Assembly (NCBI RefSeq): GCF_001510655.1 | Contig: NZ_LMVC01000004.1 | Location: forward strand, 147,459-211,458 | Origin: Fictibacillus sp. FJAT-27399 | GTDB lineage: Bacteria; Bacillota; Bacilli; Bacillales; Fictibacillaceae | DNA: 64,000 nucleotides | Reading direction: 5' to 3' | In this document: positions 28,374-37,464 of the stretch, piece after piece | Position numbering within the stretch: position 1 is the first letter of the stretch | How the letters are laid out: each line of letters starts with the position of its first letter | Made by a program: the position numbers and the translations under genes | The notes under the pieces: generated by a model | Databases searched by the model: none | What the model was told of the DNA's origin: nothing | What the model saw: the letters and a program-made list of their open reading frames with translations, nothing else

Positions 28374-29700
28374 TGGCTCTTCTCGCAGCCTGCTGAATCG
28401 GATCCCATACCCCGTTATATGGAGGAGCATAGCAAAGATCCAAATCCTCGAGTTCGTGCAGGTCCATTTTGTGAAACATGGCTGTGGCCAAAACATCCAC
28501 TCTTTTGTCCACCCCATGCTTGCCGATAAACTGCCCGCCCAGAATGCGCTGGTTGTTGGCGTCAAATATGATTTTGACGTGCAGCGGTTCAACTCCAGGA
28601 AAATAGCCGGCAATGTCTTTTGCACGCGTCATTACTGTTTCAACCGGGAAATGGAGCCTTTCCGCTTCTTTCTCGGATATTCCTGTTTTTCCAAGAGAAA
28701 GGTCCATGAACTTAATGATTGAGGAGCCGACAATTCCTTTGAACGTCTGCCTCTTTCCTGACATGTTCAGGCCTGCAATCCGGCCTTGCTTGTTCGCTGT
28801 TGTGCCAAGAGGAATATGATCATCCATTTCTTTGATCAGGTGGTAATGGCTCGCGCAATCTCCAGCAGCATAGACATCTTTCACATTGGTCCCCATGTAC
28901 CGGTTGACAAGGATGGCTCCGCTCTCGTGAAGCCGGATCTCCGTATCTTCGATCAATGATGTATTTGGCTTTACACCAACAGACACGATGACCATGTCCG
29001 TTGGATAGTCCCGTTTGTTCGTCTTTACGAATTGAACCCGGTCATCTCCCTTAAACCGCTGAACTTCTTCATTCAAACAAACCTCTATGTCATGTTTTTG
29101 GGCTTCTTCATGGATCAGTTCTGCCATATCGGAATCAAAGATGGCGCCTAGCTGGGGCCCTCTTTGGATAATCCTTACCCTTTTCCCTAAAAGCCTAAGA
29201 TTTTCTGCCATCTCAAGCCCGATATAGCCTCCGCCGATAATGGTGACGTCCTGGATGGAAGGATCAAGGTCCTTCTTGATTTTCTCAACGTCAGGAATCG
29301 TTTTCACAACATGGATGCCTGGCAGGTGCCTTCCTTCCCATTGCGGCATGACAGGGCTGACCCCCGTTGCAATCAGAAGCTTGTCATATGAAAAAACAAA
29401 TTCCTCATTCGTTTTTGTATGTATGCCGTAAATGGTCTTTTCCCCTGGATCAACCCGGGTCACTTCATGATAGGTTCTGGCGTCCATTCCATACTTCTCC
29501 CTGAAGGAAGTTACATCGCGGGCAATAAGTTCTTCAGAAGATGGAATGAGTCCGCTCACTACATAGGGGAGTCCGCATTGGCCGTAAGAATAGATGCCCC
29601 CTTTTTCAAAAATGGTGATGCTGGCCTCCGGATCGTTGCGGACGATTTGCATCGCAGCACTCATCCCGGCCGCATCTCCGCCGATAATACAATAGTTCAT
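28366..29700 (-). CDS. cdr: CoA-disulfide reductase
   Basis: A 444-residue FAD- and NAD(P)H-dependent single-cysteine disulfide reductase. The FAD motif [12 protein letters not shown] starts at residue 5, and the redox-active Cys is at about 42 in [12 protein letters not shown]. The second nucleotide-binding motif [13 protein letters not shown] is near 155, followed by a dimerisation domain. The family keeps CoA or a related thiol reduced; a specific thiol substrate cannot be read from sequence. It stands alone, with its own ribosome site. Confidence 0.87.
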   Translation of the reverse strand: MNYCIIGGDAAGMSAAMQIVRNDPEASITIFEKGGIYSYGQCGLPYVVSGLIPSSEELIARDVTSFREKYGMDARTYHEVTRVDPGEKTIYGIHTKTNEEFVFSYDKLLIATGVSPVMPQWEGRHLPGIHVVKTIPDVEKIKKDLDPSIQDVTIIGGGYIGLEMAENLRLLGKRVRIIQRGPQLGAIFDSDMAELIHEEAQKHDIEVCLNEEVQRFKGDDRVQFVKTNKRDYPTDMVIVSVGVKPNTSLIEDTEIRLHESGAILVNRYMGTNVKDVYAAGDCASHYHLIKEMDDHIPLGTTANKQGRIAGLNMSGKRQTFKGIVGSSIIKFMDLSLGKTGISEKEAERLHFPVETVMTRAKDIAGYFPGVEPLHVKIIFDANNQRILGGQFIGKHGVDKRVDVLATAMFHKMDLHELEDLDLCYAPPYNGVWDPIQQAARRAKK

Positions 29701-29869
29701 AATCTATCCCCTTTCTGTTCTTCTATAGTATTCCCCTTCGTTTTCTTTTAGTCATCGTTAAATGGGTGTTCGCTATTCTTGCACCGTATCCTTTTTTTCT
29801 TTCAACACTATCTGTACCAACAAGAACCTGCCGGCGCTGTCGAACAATCATAATAGAGAGGTGTAGAAA

Positions 29870-30199
29870 ATGCTGGATATCTTATCGAACGGAACGGACT
29901 GGAACGACCATCCTGTTCCGATCACCACACTTATCAAAAAGTTGAAAGAGAAGCCGCTGGATCCTATCTATGAATCCATGGGAAATTTTATTGTGAAAGT
30001 CAATCCGGTTACTGATACGCAGCACGACATACGGCACAAAGGGTGTACCCAATTTTTTGGCCACTTTGCAACCATTCCCTTTGTTTTCAATATTATAACC
30101 GATGAAAAAGTCGTGATTGAAGAACTGACAAAGGCCATCCGCATGAATCAGCAGCGACTGGATTACGAAGCGCTGAAAAACCATACATCCATGTATTAA
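29870..30199 (+). CDS. Uncharacterised 109-aa protein
   Basis: I do not recognise this protein. It is soluble, with no signal peptide or membrane segment, and has a central HKGCTQFFGHFATIPFVFNI stretch and a charged helical C-terminus. The ATG at 29870 has a good AGAGGTG ribosome site. It stands alone between the divergent CoADR gene and a MOSC protein gene. The 170 bp upstream shows no clear element. Confidence 0.6.
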   Translation: MLDILSNGTDWNDHPVPITTLIKKLKEKPLDPIYESMGNFIVKVNPVTDTQHDIRHKGCTQFFGHFATIPFVFNIITDEKVVIEELTKAIRMNQQRLDYEALKNHTSMY

Positions 30200-30258
30200 A
30201 AACCTTTGCCCAGCGCATCCCTATAGAGTACGATAAAAGAAAGAGCGGGGGTGCAGTT

Positions 30259-30918
30259 GTGGAAGGATCCATTATAGCTTTGAATACTGGAAAGGCAGAT
30301 GTTCTTTCGTGGCAGGGAAAAGACATAAGCTCGGCGATCAATAAAAAGCCGTCCCGTGGTCCATTATTCTTGTCAAATCTTCAATTTGAAGGAGATATAC
30401 AGGCGGACACCGTGCACCATGGCGGTCCGGATAAAGCAGTCTGTGTCTATTCTCATGATCATTATGCGTATTGGGAGAAAGGGCTGGGAATCTCTCTGGA
30501 CGTACCATCTTTCGGTGAGAATCTTACCGTTGAAGGCCTTACCGAAAAAGAGGTCTTTATCGGTGACATCTTCCGGCTTGGGGAGGCACTGGTCCAAGTG
30601 AGCCAGCCGCGCCAGCCTTGTTTTAAGGTGGCTGCCAAACTCAAACAGCCGTTGATGGTCAAATATATTCAGGATACCAGTTTCTCCGGCTATTACTTGC
30701 GCGTACTGGAAGAAGGCACTGTCAGCCCGGGAGATAAGCTTGTTATTGAAGAAAAACATCGAGCCGGGATCTCTGTCGAATTTGTTAACAGAATGACATA
30801 CATAGACAAGGAAAACAGAGAAGGGCTTACCATGCTTGCCGGTCTGAATGAACTGGCAGAAGGCTGGCGCTCAGCTATGAAAAAGAGATTAGACTCTCTC
30901 CTCGGGCAGTACCTGTAG
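30259..30918 (+). CDS. MOSC-domain protein (YiiM-like)
   Basis: A 219-residue MOSC-domain protein of the YiiM type. The conserved GDIQADTVHHGGPDKAVCVYS and the Cys of QPRQPCFKVAAKL (about 121) are the family marks. YiiM-like proteins reduce N-hydroxylated compounds using a molybdenum cofactor bound through that Cys. GTG start after GCGGGGG. No molybdenum-cofactor genes are in the window. Confidence 0.85.
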   Translation: MEGSIIALNTGKADVLSWQGKDISSAINKKPSRGPLFLSNLQFEGDIQADTVHHGGPDKAVCVYSHDHYAYWEKGLGISLDVPSFGENLTVEGLTEKEVFIGDIFRLGEALVQVSQPRQPCFKVAAKLKQPLMVKYIQDTSFSGYYLRVLEEGTVSPGDKLVIEEKHRAGISVEFVNRMTYIDKENREGLTMLAGLNELAEGWRSAMKKRLDSLLGQYL

Positions 30919-30936
30919 CTCCGGGGATTTCTTTTT

Positions 30937-30977
30937 GCCTTCAAACCGTCAAAACACAGTCTGAAGGCTTTTGACGG
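30937..30977 (+). terminator. Mutually exclusive hairpins between the MOSC gene and prfA
   Basis: Two stems are interleaved: GCCTTCA (30937-30943) with TGAAGGC (30962-30968), and CCGTCAAAA (30946-30954) with TTTTGACGG (30969-30977). The first stem followed by TTTT looks like a weak terminator. The right arm of the second contains the prfA -35 element. Confidence 0.45.
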
Positions 30978-30999
30978 GTGACCTCCCCTGTATTATAAT
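30971..30999 (+). promoter_or_regulatory. Promoter of prfA
   Basis: -35 TTGACG (30971-30976) and -10 TATAAT (30994-30999) with a 17-bp spacer. Confidence 0.75.
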
Positions 31000-31033
31000 T
31001 AGAATGTTATGCCATTAAAATGAGGTGAAAAGC

Positions 31034-32107
31034 GTGTTAGAACGTTTAGAAACGATAGAAGCCCGATACAATAAATTAAATGATCTATTAAGTGACCCAG
31101 AAGTCATTAGCGATACGAATAAATTAAGGGAATACTCCAAAGAACAGTCTTCTCTTCAAGATACAGTAGCGGTTTACCGCGAGTATAAAGAAGCAAAAGA
31201 AGGGCTCGACGAAGCAAAAGCAATGCTCGAAGAAAAGCTTGATGCCGAGATGACCGCCATGGTGAAAGAGGAAGTTTCCGAGCTTGAAGATAAGATTGAA
31301 GAGTACATTCAGCAGCTGAAAATCTTGCTTCTTCCAAAAGACCCGAACGATGATAAGAACGTAATCGTCGAGGTACGCGGAGCAGCAGGCGGTGACGAAG
31401 CCGCCCTATTTGCAGGCGACCTTTACAAAATGTACAGCCGCTATGCCGAGGTGCAAGGCTGGAAAACAGAAGTAATCGAAGCAAGCTACACCGAGCTTGG
31501 CGGCTACAAAGAGATCATCTTCTTGATCAACGGCAACGGGGCATACTCCAAGCTGAAGTATGAAAACGGAGCACACCGCGTACAGCGTGTTCCTGCTACA
31601 GAGTCCGGCGGCCGTATCCATACGTCTACAGCGACAGTAGCGATCCTTCCTGAAGCAGAAGAAGTGGAAGTTGAAATTCATGATAAGGACGTCCGTGTAG
31701 ACACGTTTACGTCAAGCGGACCGGGCGGACAATCGGTTAACACGACTCAATCCGCTGTTCGTCTGACGCATATTCCAACTGGAACAGTTGTTTCCTGTCA
31801 GGATGAAAAATCACAGATCAAAAACAAGGAAAAAGCGATGAAGGTTCTTCGCGCACGTGTTTATGATAAAATTCAGCAGGAAAAACAAAAAGAATACGAT
31901 GAAAACCGTAAATCTGCAGTGGGTACCGGTGACCGTTCAGAACGGATCCGTACGTACAACTTCCCGCAAAACCGTGTAACGGACCATCGCATAGGCCTGA
32001 CTCTTCAAAAACTGGATCAAATTTTGCTCGGCAAGCTGGACGAATTCATTGAAGCATTAATTACAGAAGACCAGACAAGCAAAATGAAGGCCCAGACGGA
32101 AGCATAA
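31034..32107 (+). CDS. prfA: Peptide chain release factor 1
   Basis: A 357-residue class I release factor recognising UAA and UAG. The RF1-type codon-recognition tripeptide is PAT (in RVPATESGG) and the catalytic GGQ is in [11 protein letters not shown]. The GTG at 31034 has GAGGTG at a proper distance and aligns with B. subtilis PrfA; an in-frame GTG at 31025 overlaps that ribosome site. The downstream prmC methylates the GGQ glutamine. Confidence 0.95.
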   Translation: MLERLETIEARYNKLNDLLSDPEVISDTNKLREYSKEQSSLQDTVAVYREYKEAKEGLDEAKAMLEEKLDAEMTAMVKEEVSELEDKIEEYIQQLKILLLPKDPNDDKNVIVEVRGAAGGDEAALFAGDLYKMYSRYAEVQGWKTEVIEASYTELGGYKEIIFLINGNGAYSKLKYENGAHRVQRVPATESGGRIHTSTATVAILPEAEEVEVEIHDKDVRVDTFTSSGPGGQSVNTTQSAVRLTHIPTGTVVSCQDEKSQIKNKEKAMKVLRARVYDKIQQEKQKEYDENRKSAVGTGDRSERIRTYNFPQNRVTDHRIGLTLQKLDQILLGKLDEFIEALITEDQTSKMKAQTEA

Positions 32108-32108
32108 G

Positions 32109-32978
32109 ATGAAAGCGATGAAACGGCATGAAGCCCTGAACTGGGCTTCATCTTTTTTAACGAAAAAGAGACGGGAACCTCAAGCTGGGGAGCTTCTGCT
32201 TCGTCATGTACTTGGCGATCTGAGCCGGACGGAGCTGCTTCTTGGTTTGGATGAAGAGCTTCTTCCAAAGCAGCAAGAGGCATTTGAAGCAGCTGTACAA
32301 AAGCATGGCGATGGAGTGCCTGTCCAATACATTATTGGTTTTGAAGAGTTTTACGGAAGACGCTTTTCGGTGAATAAAGAGGTGCTCATTCCTCGGCCGG
32401 AAACAGAAGAGCTCGTATATGAAGTGCTTCAGCGCTCCATGATGAGGTTCCCTGGCATAGAAAAGATCCAGACAGTCGATGTCGGGACGGGGAGCGGTGC
32501 CATTGCCATTACACTGGCACTGGAAAATTCTCGTTTTTCGGTAACCACGATCGATATTGCTGAGGGATCCCTGGAAGTCGCAAAGAAAAATGCTGAAGAC
32601 CTTGAGGCATCTGTTCGTTTTATTCATGGAGACCTCCTTCAGCCTCTGATCGAGGGCGGAGAAAAAGCAGATATCGTTGTGTCGAATCCTCCTTACATTC
32701 CTGATCGTGAAATAATGGAGCTTGAGACGATCGTTAAGGATCAAGAGCCTTTCCGTGCACTTAGCGGCGGTGAGGACGGCTACGTATTTTACAGAAGGTT
32801 TATGGAAGAGCTGCCCCTCGTTCTGAACGCACAAAGCATTGTTGCCTTTGAAGTCGGCCATGATCAGGGCCAGACGGTGGCTGAAATGCTCAGGGTCACG
32901 TTCCCTGGGTCGGTTGTTTCGGTAGTAAAGGATATCAGCCAAAAAGAACGGATGGTTATCGCGGAGATTGGCTTTTAA
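32109..32978 (+). CDS. prmC: Release factor glutamine methyltransferase PrmC
   Basis: A 289-residue class I SAM-dependent methyltransferase modifying the GGQ glutamine of release factors. The SAM motif DVGTGSGAIAI is near 123, and the substrate-binding NPPY is in VSNPPYIPD near 195. The start codon follows the prfA stop by one base, so the two are translationally coupled. A hairpin terminator follows. Confidence 0.94.
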   Translation: MKAMKRHEALNWASSFLTKKRREPQAGELLLRHVLGDLSRTELLLGLDEELLPKQQEAFEAAVQKHGDGVPVQYIIGFEEFYGRRFSVNKEVLIPRPETEELVYEVLQRSMMRFPGIEKIQTVDVGTGSGAIAITLALENSRFSVTTIDIAEGSLEVAKKNAEDLEASVRFIHGDLLQPLIEGGEKADIVVSNPPYIPDREIMELETIVKDQEPFRALSGGEDGYVFYRRFMEELPLVLNAQSIVAFEVGHDQGQTVAEMLRVTFPGSVVSVVKDISQKERMVIAEIGF

Positions 32979-32984
32979 GAAGAG

Positions 32985-33022
32985 TGGAGAGGGCTCTCAG
33001 CTGTGCTGGGGGCTTCTTTTTT
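32985..33022 (+). terminator. Probable terminator after prmC
   Basis: AGGGCTCTCAGC pairs with GCTGGGGGCTTCT with mismatches, then six Ts. Confidence 0.6.
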
Positions 33023-33036
33023 GTGGCCGGAAGAAC

Positions 33037-33131
33037 GGAATTGAACGAAACTGGCGCTGAATTGAGCCGAACGGAGAATAATTGAGCGCAATTTAAAATA
33101 ATTGAGCGAAACAAGCAATAATTGATCCGAA
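33037..33131. repeat. Short direct-repeat array, unit AATTGAGCGAA, 20-21 bp period
   Basis: AATTGA starts at 33039, 33060, 33080, 33100 and 33120; full units read AATTGAGCGNA or close variants. The spacers are unrelated. It lies between the prmC terminator and the S-box riboswitch. Confidence 0.75.
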
Positions 33132-33244
33132 CTGAATCTTCAGACTTATTCTCCAGTCAAACGCAACTCAATATCATCTATTCTCACATCCTAAAAATTG
33201 ACGAAATACCTACTTCTATTGTAGGATTACTATTAATTAAATAA

Positions 33245-33388
33245 ATCTTATCCAGAGCGGTGGAGGGACTGGCCCTATGAAACCCGGCAACCTATTTTTA
33301 GAAGGTGCTAAATCCAGCAGGAGTAGATCCTGGAAGATAAGATGGAGCGGTCAAAAACTTCCCCTTATCTAAAGGGGAAGTTTTTTTT
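33245..33388 (+). promoter_or_regulatory. SAM-I (S-box) riboswitch with terminator
   Basis: P1 is ATCTTATC (33245-33252) with GATAAGAT (33336-33343). The core words AGAGCGGTGGAGGGACTGGC, CCTATGAAACCCGGCAACC and AAGGTGCTAAATCC are those of the S-box aptamer. A terminator (AACTTCCCCTT/AAGGGGAAGTT plus eight Ts) follows at 33355-33388. Its left side contains CTTATCT, complementary to AGATAAG of the P1 3' strand, giving the expected antiterminator. High SAM should shut off the two genes downstream. Confidence 0.95.
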
Positions 33389-33505
33389 AGATAGTCGGAG
33401 GGTCAGGCCGTTGTCCTGACCGCTCCTCCGCACTGAAGGGATGGACTTTCAGGGTCTCTTTTAGTGGCAGAATGTTTTTAAAAGGCAGAGGGGAGAAAAA
33501 GGTAG

Positions 33506-34555
33506 ATGAGATTTGGATTTTGGTTGCCGATCTTTGGTGGATGGCTGAGAAATGTGGAAGATGAGAACATGCCGCCGACGTTTGATTATGCGAAGAAGGT
33601 TATTCAGTCCGCGGAAAAATGGGGGTTTGACACGACGCTGATCGCGGAACTGTATTTGAATGATATAAAAGGGCCGGAGCAGGACTCTCTTGAGGCTTGG
33701 ACAACGGCAGCGGGTCTCGCGGCCGTAACGGAGAAAATAGAAATTATGACAGCGGTAAGGCCGGGATTCCATAATCCTGCTGTAACGGCGAAAATGACGG
33801 CGAACATAGACCAAATGAGCGGCGGGAGGTTTACACTTAATGTCGTCTCCGCCTGGTGGGAAGAGGAAGCGAAGCAGTATGGCGGCATTTTTACTGCCCA
33901 CGACGAAAGATATGAGCGTACGCAAGAGTTTCTTGATGTTCTAAAGGGGCTGTGGACAGAAGAAACCTTCAATTATTCCGGCAAGTTTTATCAGTTTAGC
34001 GATACGAAACTTTTCCCTAAACCTGTTCAGCGGCCAAATCCCATTTTGTATGCTGGCGGAGAAAGTGAAAGGGGTAAACAGGTTATCTCTTCCTCCTGTG
34101 ACGCTTACGTCATGCATGGCGGCACTGTCGAAGAGATCGCCGTTAAGATTAATGACATGAAGAACCGCCGCGGGCTAACAGGGAAAGAACCTTTATCTTC
34201 GTTCGGCATGGCGGCCTATGTGATCTGCCGGGATACTGAAGAAGAAGCCCAAGCGGAACTGCAGAGGATTACAGATGTAAAAGAGTCCAGCGCATATGCT
34301 GGGTTTAAAGATTTTACGAGCAAGTCGCAGCTTGAACAGCAGATTCAGCTGTACGACTACTCTGTTTCCAACCGGGGGCTGAGGCCGAATCTGATCGGCA
34401 CACCTGAACAGATTGCGGAGCGGATTGCAGCATATGAAGAAGCCGGCCTTGGACTCCTTTTACTGCAATTCTCCCCTCAGTTAGAAGAGATGGAACGTTT
34501 CTCAAAACAGGTGATGCCTTTGGTAAAGAGCTATCGGAAAGAACATGCGAAATAA
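33506..34555 (+). CDS. Flavin-dependent (di)alkylsulfone/sulfonate monooxygenase, SfnG/SsuD-like
   Basis: A 349-residue bacterial luciferase-family (LLM) monooxygenase using reduced FMN. The stretches MSGGRFTLNVVSAWW, HDERYERTQEFL and LWTEETFNYSGKFYQF are closest in my memory to dimethylsulfone monooxygenase SfnG and alkanesulfonate monooxygenase SsuD. Such enzymes release sulfite from organosulfur compounds. Control by an S-box riboswitch supports a role in sulfur scavenging. No partner flavin reductase or transporter is adjacent, so reduced FMN must come from elsewhere. Forms an operon with the ATP-grasp gene 11 bp downstream. Confidence 0.85.
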   Translation: MRFGFWLPIFGGWLRNVEDENMPPTFDYAKKVIQSAEKWGFDTTLIAELYLNDIKGPEQDSLEAWTTAAGLAAVTEKIEIMTAVRPGFHNPAVTAKMTANIDQMSGGRFTLNVVSAWWEEEAKQYGGIFTAHDERYERTQEFLDVLKGLWTEETFNYSGKFYQFSDTKLFPKPVQRPNPILYAGGESERGKQVISSSCDAYVMHGGTVEEIAVKINDMKNRRGLTGKEPLSSFGMAAYVICRDTEEEAQAELQRITDVKESSAYAGFKDFTSKSQLEQQIQLYDYSVSNRGLRPNLIGTPEQIAERIAAYEEAGLGLLLLQFSPQLEEMERFSKQVMPLVKSYRKEHAK

Positions 34556-34566
34556 GGAGGATGACC

Positions 34567-35520
34567 ATGAAAAAAGTATATATCATACATGAGAACGATG
34601 AATGGACAGATCATCTCACAAAGAGACTGGATGAGCTGCAAGTGCCTTATGAGGCATGGCATCTCGATCAGGGAACAGTTAATCTGGCAGAAGCCCCGCC
34701 CGAGGGCATTTTTTACAGCCGCATGAGTGCTTCCTCACATACAAGAGGACACCGTTATGCACCGGAACTTGCTGCCGGTGTCATTGCCTGGCTGGAAGCA
34801 CATGGCCGAAAAGTGCTGAATGGCAGCCGCGCCCTTCAGCTTGAGGTGAGCAAGGTCGTTCAATATTTAGAGCTTGAGGCGCATGGGGTGAAGACGCCCA
34901 AAACCATTGCGGCTGTTGGCAAGGACCAAATTCTGCAGGCAGCTGAGCAGTTCAGCGGCAAACCGTTTATTACAAAGCATAACCGTGCGGGAAAAGGCCT
35001 TGGTGTTCAGCTTTTCCATTCATATCATGGATTGAAAGAGTATGTGCTCGGACCTGATTTCGAAGAGCCGGTGGATGGCATCACATTGATACAGGAATAT
35101 ATTGAATCGCCGGAATCTTATATTACACGATGCGAATTTGTCGGCGGCAAGTTTGTTTATGCGGTTCGGGTGGATACCTCAGAAGGCTTTGAACTCTGTC
35201 CGGCAGACGCCTGCCAGATCGGTGACCTGTTTTGTCCTGCAGGAGAGGAAACGCCAGCCAAGCCGAAGTTTCAAATTCAGGAGAACTTCAATGAGTCAAT
35301 CATTGAAAACTATATGAGGGTTCTGGCAGACAACAAGATTCATGTTGCCGGGATCGAATTTATAAAAGATAAAGACGGCACGATCTATACGTATGATATC
35401 AATACGAACACCAATTACAACTCTGATGCTGAAGCGGCTGCCGGAAAATATGGCATGCTGGAGCTTGCGAAATTTTTGCAGCAGCAGCTTGATTCATTGA
35501 ATGCAGCAACCGTGCAATAA
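34567..35520 (+). CDS. RimK-type ATP-grasp ligase
   Basis: A 317-residue ATP-grasp protein resembling RimK-type carboxylate-amine ligases. The ATP-binding core KPFITKHNRAGKGLGVQLF (near 140) and the metal-binding end IEFIKDKDGTIYTYDINTNTNYN (near 270) are clear. Such enzymes form amide or peptide bonds through an acyl phosphate; the substrates here are unknown. I chose the ATG at 34567 because the AGGAGG abuts the other ATG at 34561 and leaves no spacing. Co-transcribed under the S-box with the sulfur monooxygenase. Confidence 0.82.
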   Translation: MKKVYIIHENDEWTDHLTKRLDELQVPYEAWHLDQGTVNLAEAPPEGIFYSRMSASSHTRGHRYAPELAAGVIAWLEAHGRKVLNGSRALQLEVSKVVQYLELEAHGVKTPKTIAAVGKDQILQAAEQFSGKPFITKHNRAGKGLGVQLFHSYHGLKEYVLGPDFEEPVDGITLIQEYIESPESYITRCEFVGGKFVYAVRVDTSEGFELCPADACQIGDLFCPAGEETPAKPKFQIQENFNESIIENYMRVLADNKIHVAGIEFIKDKDGTIYTYDINTNTNYNSDAEAAAGKYGMLELAKFLQQQLDSLNAATVQ

Positions 35521-35522
35521 GA

Positions 35523-35563
35523 CAAAAAGAGCCTCCCGCCAGTAGCGGGAGGCTCTTTGTTTT
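35523..35563 (+). terminator. Terminator of the S-box operon
   Basis: A perfect stem AAAGAGCCTCCCGC/GCGGGAGGCTCTTT, then T-rich. Confidence 0.9.
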
Positions 35564-35797
35564 TTCATTATCTACATGAAAAAGGGGGTGATAGGGATGT
35601 CCTTACTATAGCAGACCTCCTACACTACAGAGGAAATATGTGACCTTTTTGATATGTTTAATAAATTTGTGACAAAGTCCGTTGTTTCACAGCCGGTTTC
35701 TGTCATATTTTTCCGGTATTTGTTTACTAGATTCATAGTATGATTTCTCCTTTCCGTGGCCACAATGAGGATAGAAAAGGAAAGGGGAGTTTTAAAC

Positions 35798-36472
35798 ATG
35801 AAAAGATCAAAAAAATCGCTAATGACTATACTATTCCTATCGCTGATCGCGATGCTGCTGTTTTTTGAAACCCAAACGAAGGTGGCCGATGCCACCATGA
35901 ATGCCTCTGCTAAAATTCCAAGTGATGCCATCAGGCTACGGATTCTGGCAAACAGTGACGCGGAAAAAGATCAGGCACTGAAAAGGAGAATCCGGGATAA
36001 AGTGAACGAACAGATCACAACCTGGGTGGGTGGCCTGGATTCACATGATCAGGCTGAAAAAGTGATCCGAAAACATTTGCCTGAAGTTGAAAACGTGGTA
36101 AAGTCCTACTTGAAAGATGCCGGGCTCAACATTCCCTACAAAGTTCAATTCAACAATCATGTCGCCTTCCCGACAAAAATGTACGGAAATAATATCTACC
36201 CTGCCGGAAAGTATGAAGCGGTCCTCATTACACTTGGTAAAGGTAAAGGAGCCAATTGGTGGTGTGTATTGTTTCCGCCTCTATGTTTCCTTGATTTTGA
36301 AAACGGAGACGCGGTTAAAGCAGATCAGAAGGGTGTAAAGGAAGTAGCCTCAGGAACTGCTCAGGACGTACCCGTTGTTCAAAAGCCTGAGGAAGAAAAA
36401 ATAGAAGTTAAATTCTTTCTGGCAGACTTCTTTACCACCATCGCAGATAAGATCGGGAGTCTTTTCTCTTAA
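35798..36472 (+). CDS. spoIIR: Stage II sporulation protein R
   Basis: A 224-residue secreted sporulation signal protein. SpoIIR is made in the forespore under sigma-F and triggers processing of pro-sigma-E in the mother cell through SpoIIGA. An N-terminal signal segment (SLMTILFLSLIAMLLFF) precedes the conserved region IRLRILANSDAEKDQALKRRIRD and GANWWCVLFPPLCF. ATG 35798 with AAAGGGGAG upstream. No sigma-F promoter was convincing by eye. Confidence 0.93.
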   Translation: MKRSKKSLMTILFLSLIAMLLFFETQTKVADATMNASAKIPSDAIRLRILANSDAEKDQALKRRIRDKVNEQITTWVGGLDSHDQAEKVIRKHLPEVENVVKSYLKDAGLNIPYKVQFNNHVAFPTKMYGNNIYPAGKYEAVLITLGKGKGANWWCVLFPPLCFLDFENGDAVKADQKGVKEVASGTAQDVPVVQKPEEEKIEVKFFLADFFTTIADKIGSLFS

Positions 36473-36538
36473 AAGCCCTGCATAACTTTCATGGTTGTTT
36501 CATAGACTTTTATAAAAAATGCTAGAGGGGTGAACACC

Positions 36539-36982
36539 ATGACAATTCGTTTACGGGCGGCTATGCCGCATGAAGCAGGAAGTCTCGGTGACCTGGTAAA
36601 GCAGGCAGGTCTCGGAACGGACGGGATCAGAGAGGGAATCGAGAACTATCTGGTTGTGGAAAATGATGAAGGAGATACGATCGGAACAGTGGGCCTGGAA
36701 AGAGTTGGCCAGGACGGGCTGCTGCGTTCCTTCGTCATCAAGAAAGAATATTCGAATGAACAACTATTTCTGCGATTGATTCAAAGAATTTTGCTATACT
36801 GTAAGGAAAAAGGAGTGGAAACCCTGTATCTGCTTACGAAAGCTGTTCACCTTTTTGAGCCTTTATCGTTTCAGCCGGTAGCCGAAAAAGGAACTCCTTC
36901 CCATATTGAGAATACCGCCCACTACAAGAAAACAGCTGAAAAAGATGTTGTACTCCTGTACTGCACCTTGAATGACAAATGA
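36539..36982 (+). CDS. ywlB: GNAT-family acetyltransferase YwlB
   Basis: A 147-residue GNAT protein in the position of B. subtilis ywlB. A GLERVGQDGLLRSFVIKKEY block and the central LFLRLIQRILLYCKEKGVE helix fit the acetyl-CoA-binding fold, though the Q/RxxGxG loop is poor. Some relatives are annotated as N-acetylglutamate synthase-like; the substrate here is unknown. ATG 36539 with AGAGGGG upstream. Its stop lies inside the first DnaA box region. Confidence 0.75.
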   Translation: MTIRLRAAMPHEAGSLGDLVKQAGLGTDGIREGIENYLVVENDEGDTIGTVGLERVGQDGLLRSFVIKKEYSNEQLFLRLIQRILLYCKEKGVETLYLLTKAVHLFEPLSFQPVAEKGTPSHIENTAHYKKTAEKDVVLLYCTLNDK

Positions 36983-37464
36983 TTATCCACAAGTTATGCA
37001 CATTTCTGGAGCGTTTGTGTATAACTTGTGGATGATGTTCGAAATGAGCGTCAGAACACAGATTGGGCGGTTTGAAAGGATTTTTCACATGATAGAGTAT
37101 AAAACCGAAGTATGGTCTGTGGATAAAAAAATGGATGAAGAAAAAGAATATCCACAAATTACGCAAGCTTCCTTGTGGATAAAGAAAAATGAAGTGGTGG
37201 CGTTCCCTACAGAAACAGTATATGGACTTGGAGGAAACGCGCTCAGTGATGAAGCCATCGAGAAAATTTTCCGGGCAAAGGGAAGACCGAGTGATAATCC
37301 GCTGATTGTTCATATCGCAAGTACTGAACAGCTTGAGGGGATTGTTGCTTCCATCCCGGAACGTGCAAAAAAACTGATGGATGCGTTCTGGCCGGGTCCC
37401 CTGACACTGGTTCTGCCCAAGGGAGAGGATGTGGCCGGCCGGGTGACAGCGGGGTTATCCACAG
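36983..37464. promoter_or_regulatory. DnaA-box cluster at the ywlB-ywlC junction
   Basis: Perfect TTATCCACA boxes are at 36983-36991 (+), 37118-37126 (-), 37174-37182 (-) and 37456-37464 (+). TTATNCACA boxes are at 36994-37002 (+) and 37016-37024 (-). One-mismatch boxes are at 37027-37035 (-) and 37148-37156 (+), with another (TGTGGACAA) further on at about 37871. B. subtilis is known to have an oriC-proximal DnaA-box cluster at ywlC. Confidence 0.88.

Noticed and set aside
30937-30977. An H-type pseudoknot between the MOSC gene and prfA
   Set aside because: The stems interleave, but there is no base between the first stem's 3' arm and the second stem's 3' arm, so both cannot form together; treated as alternative hairpins.
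32157-32942. A long minus-strand open frame opposite prmC
   Set aside because: It is the antisense of a well-supported methyltransferase gene, with no start signals or recognisable domains.
35620-35931. A minus-strand open frame overlapping the start of spoIIR
   Set aside because: It crosses the spoIIR ribosome site and signal peptide region and has no ribosome site of its own.
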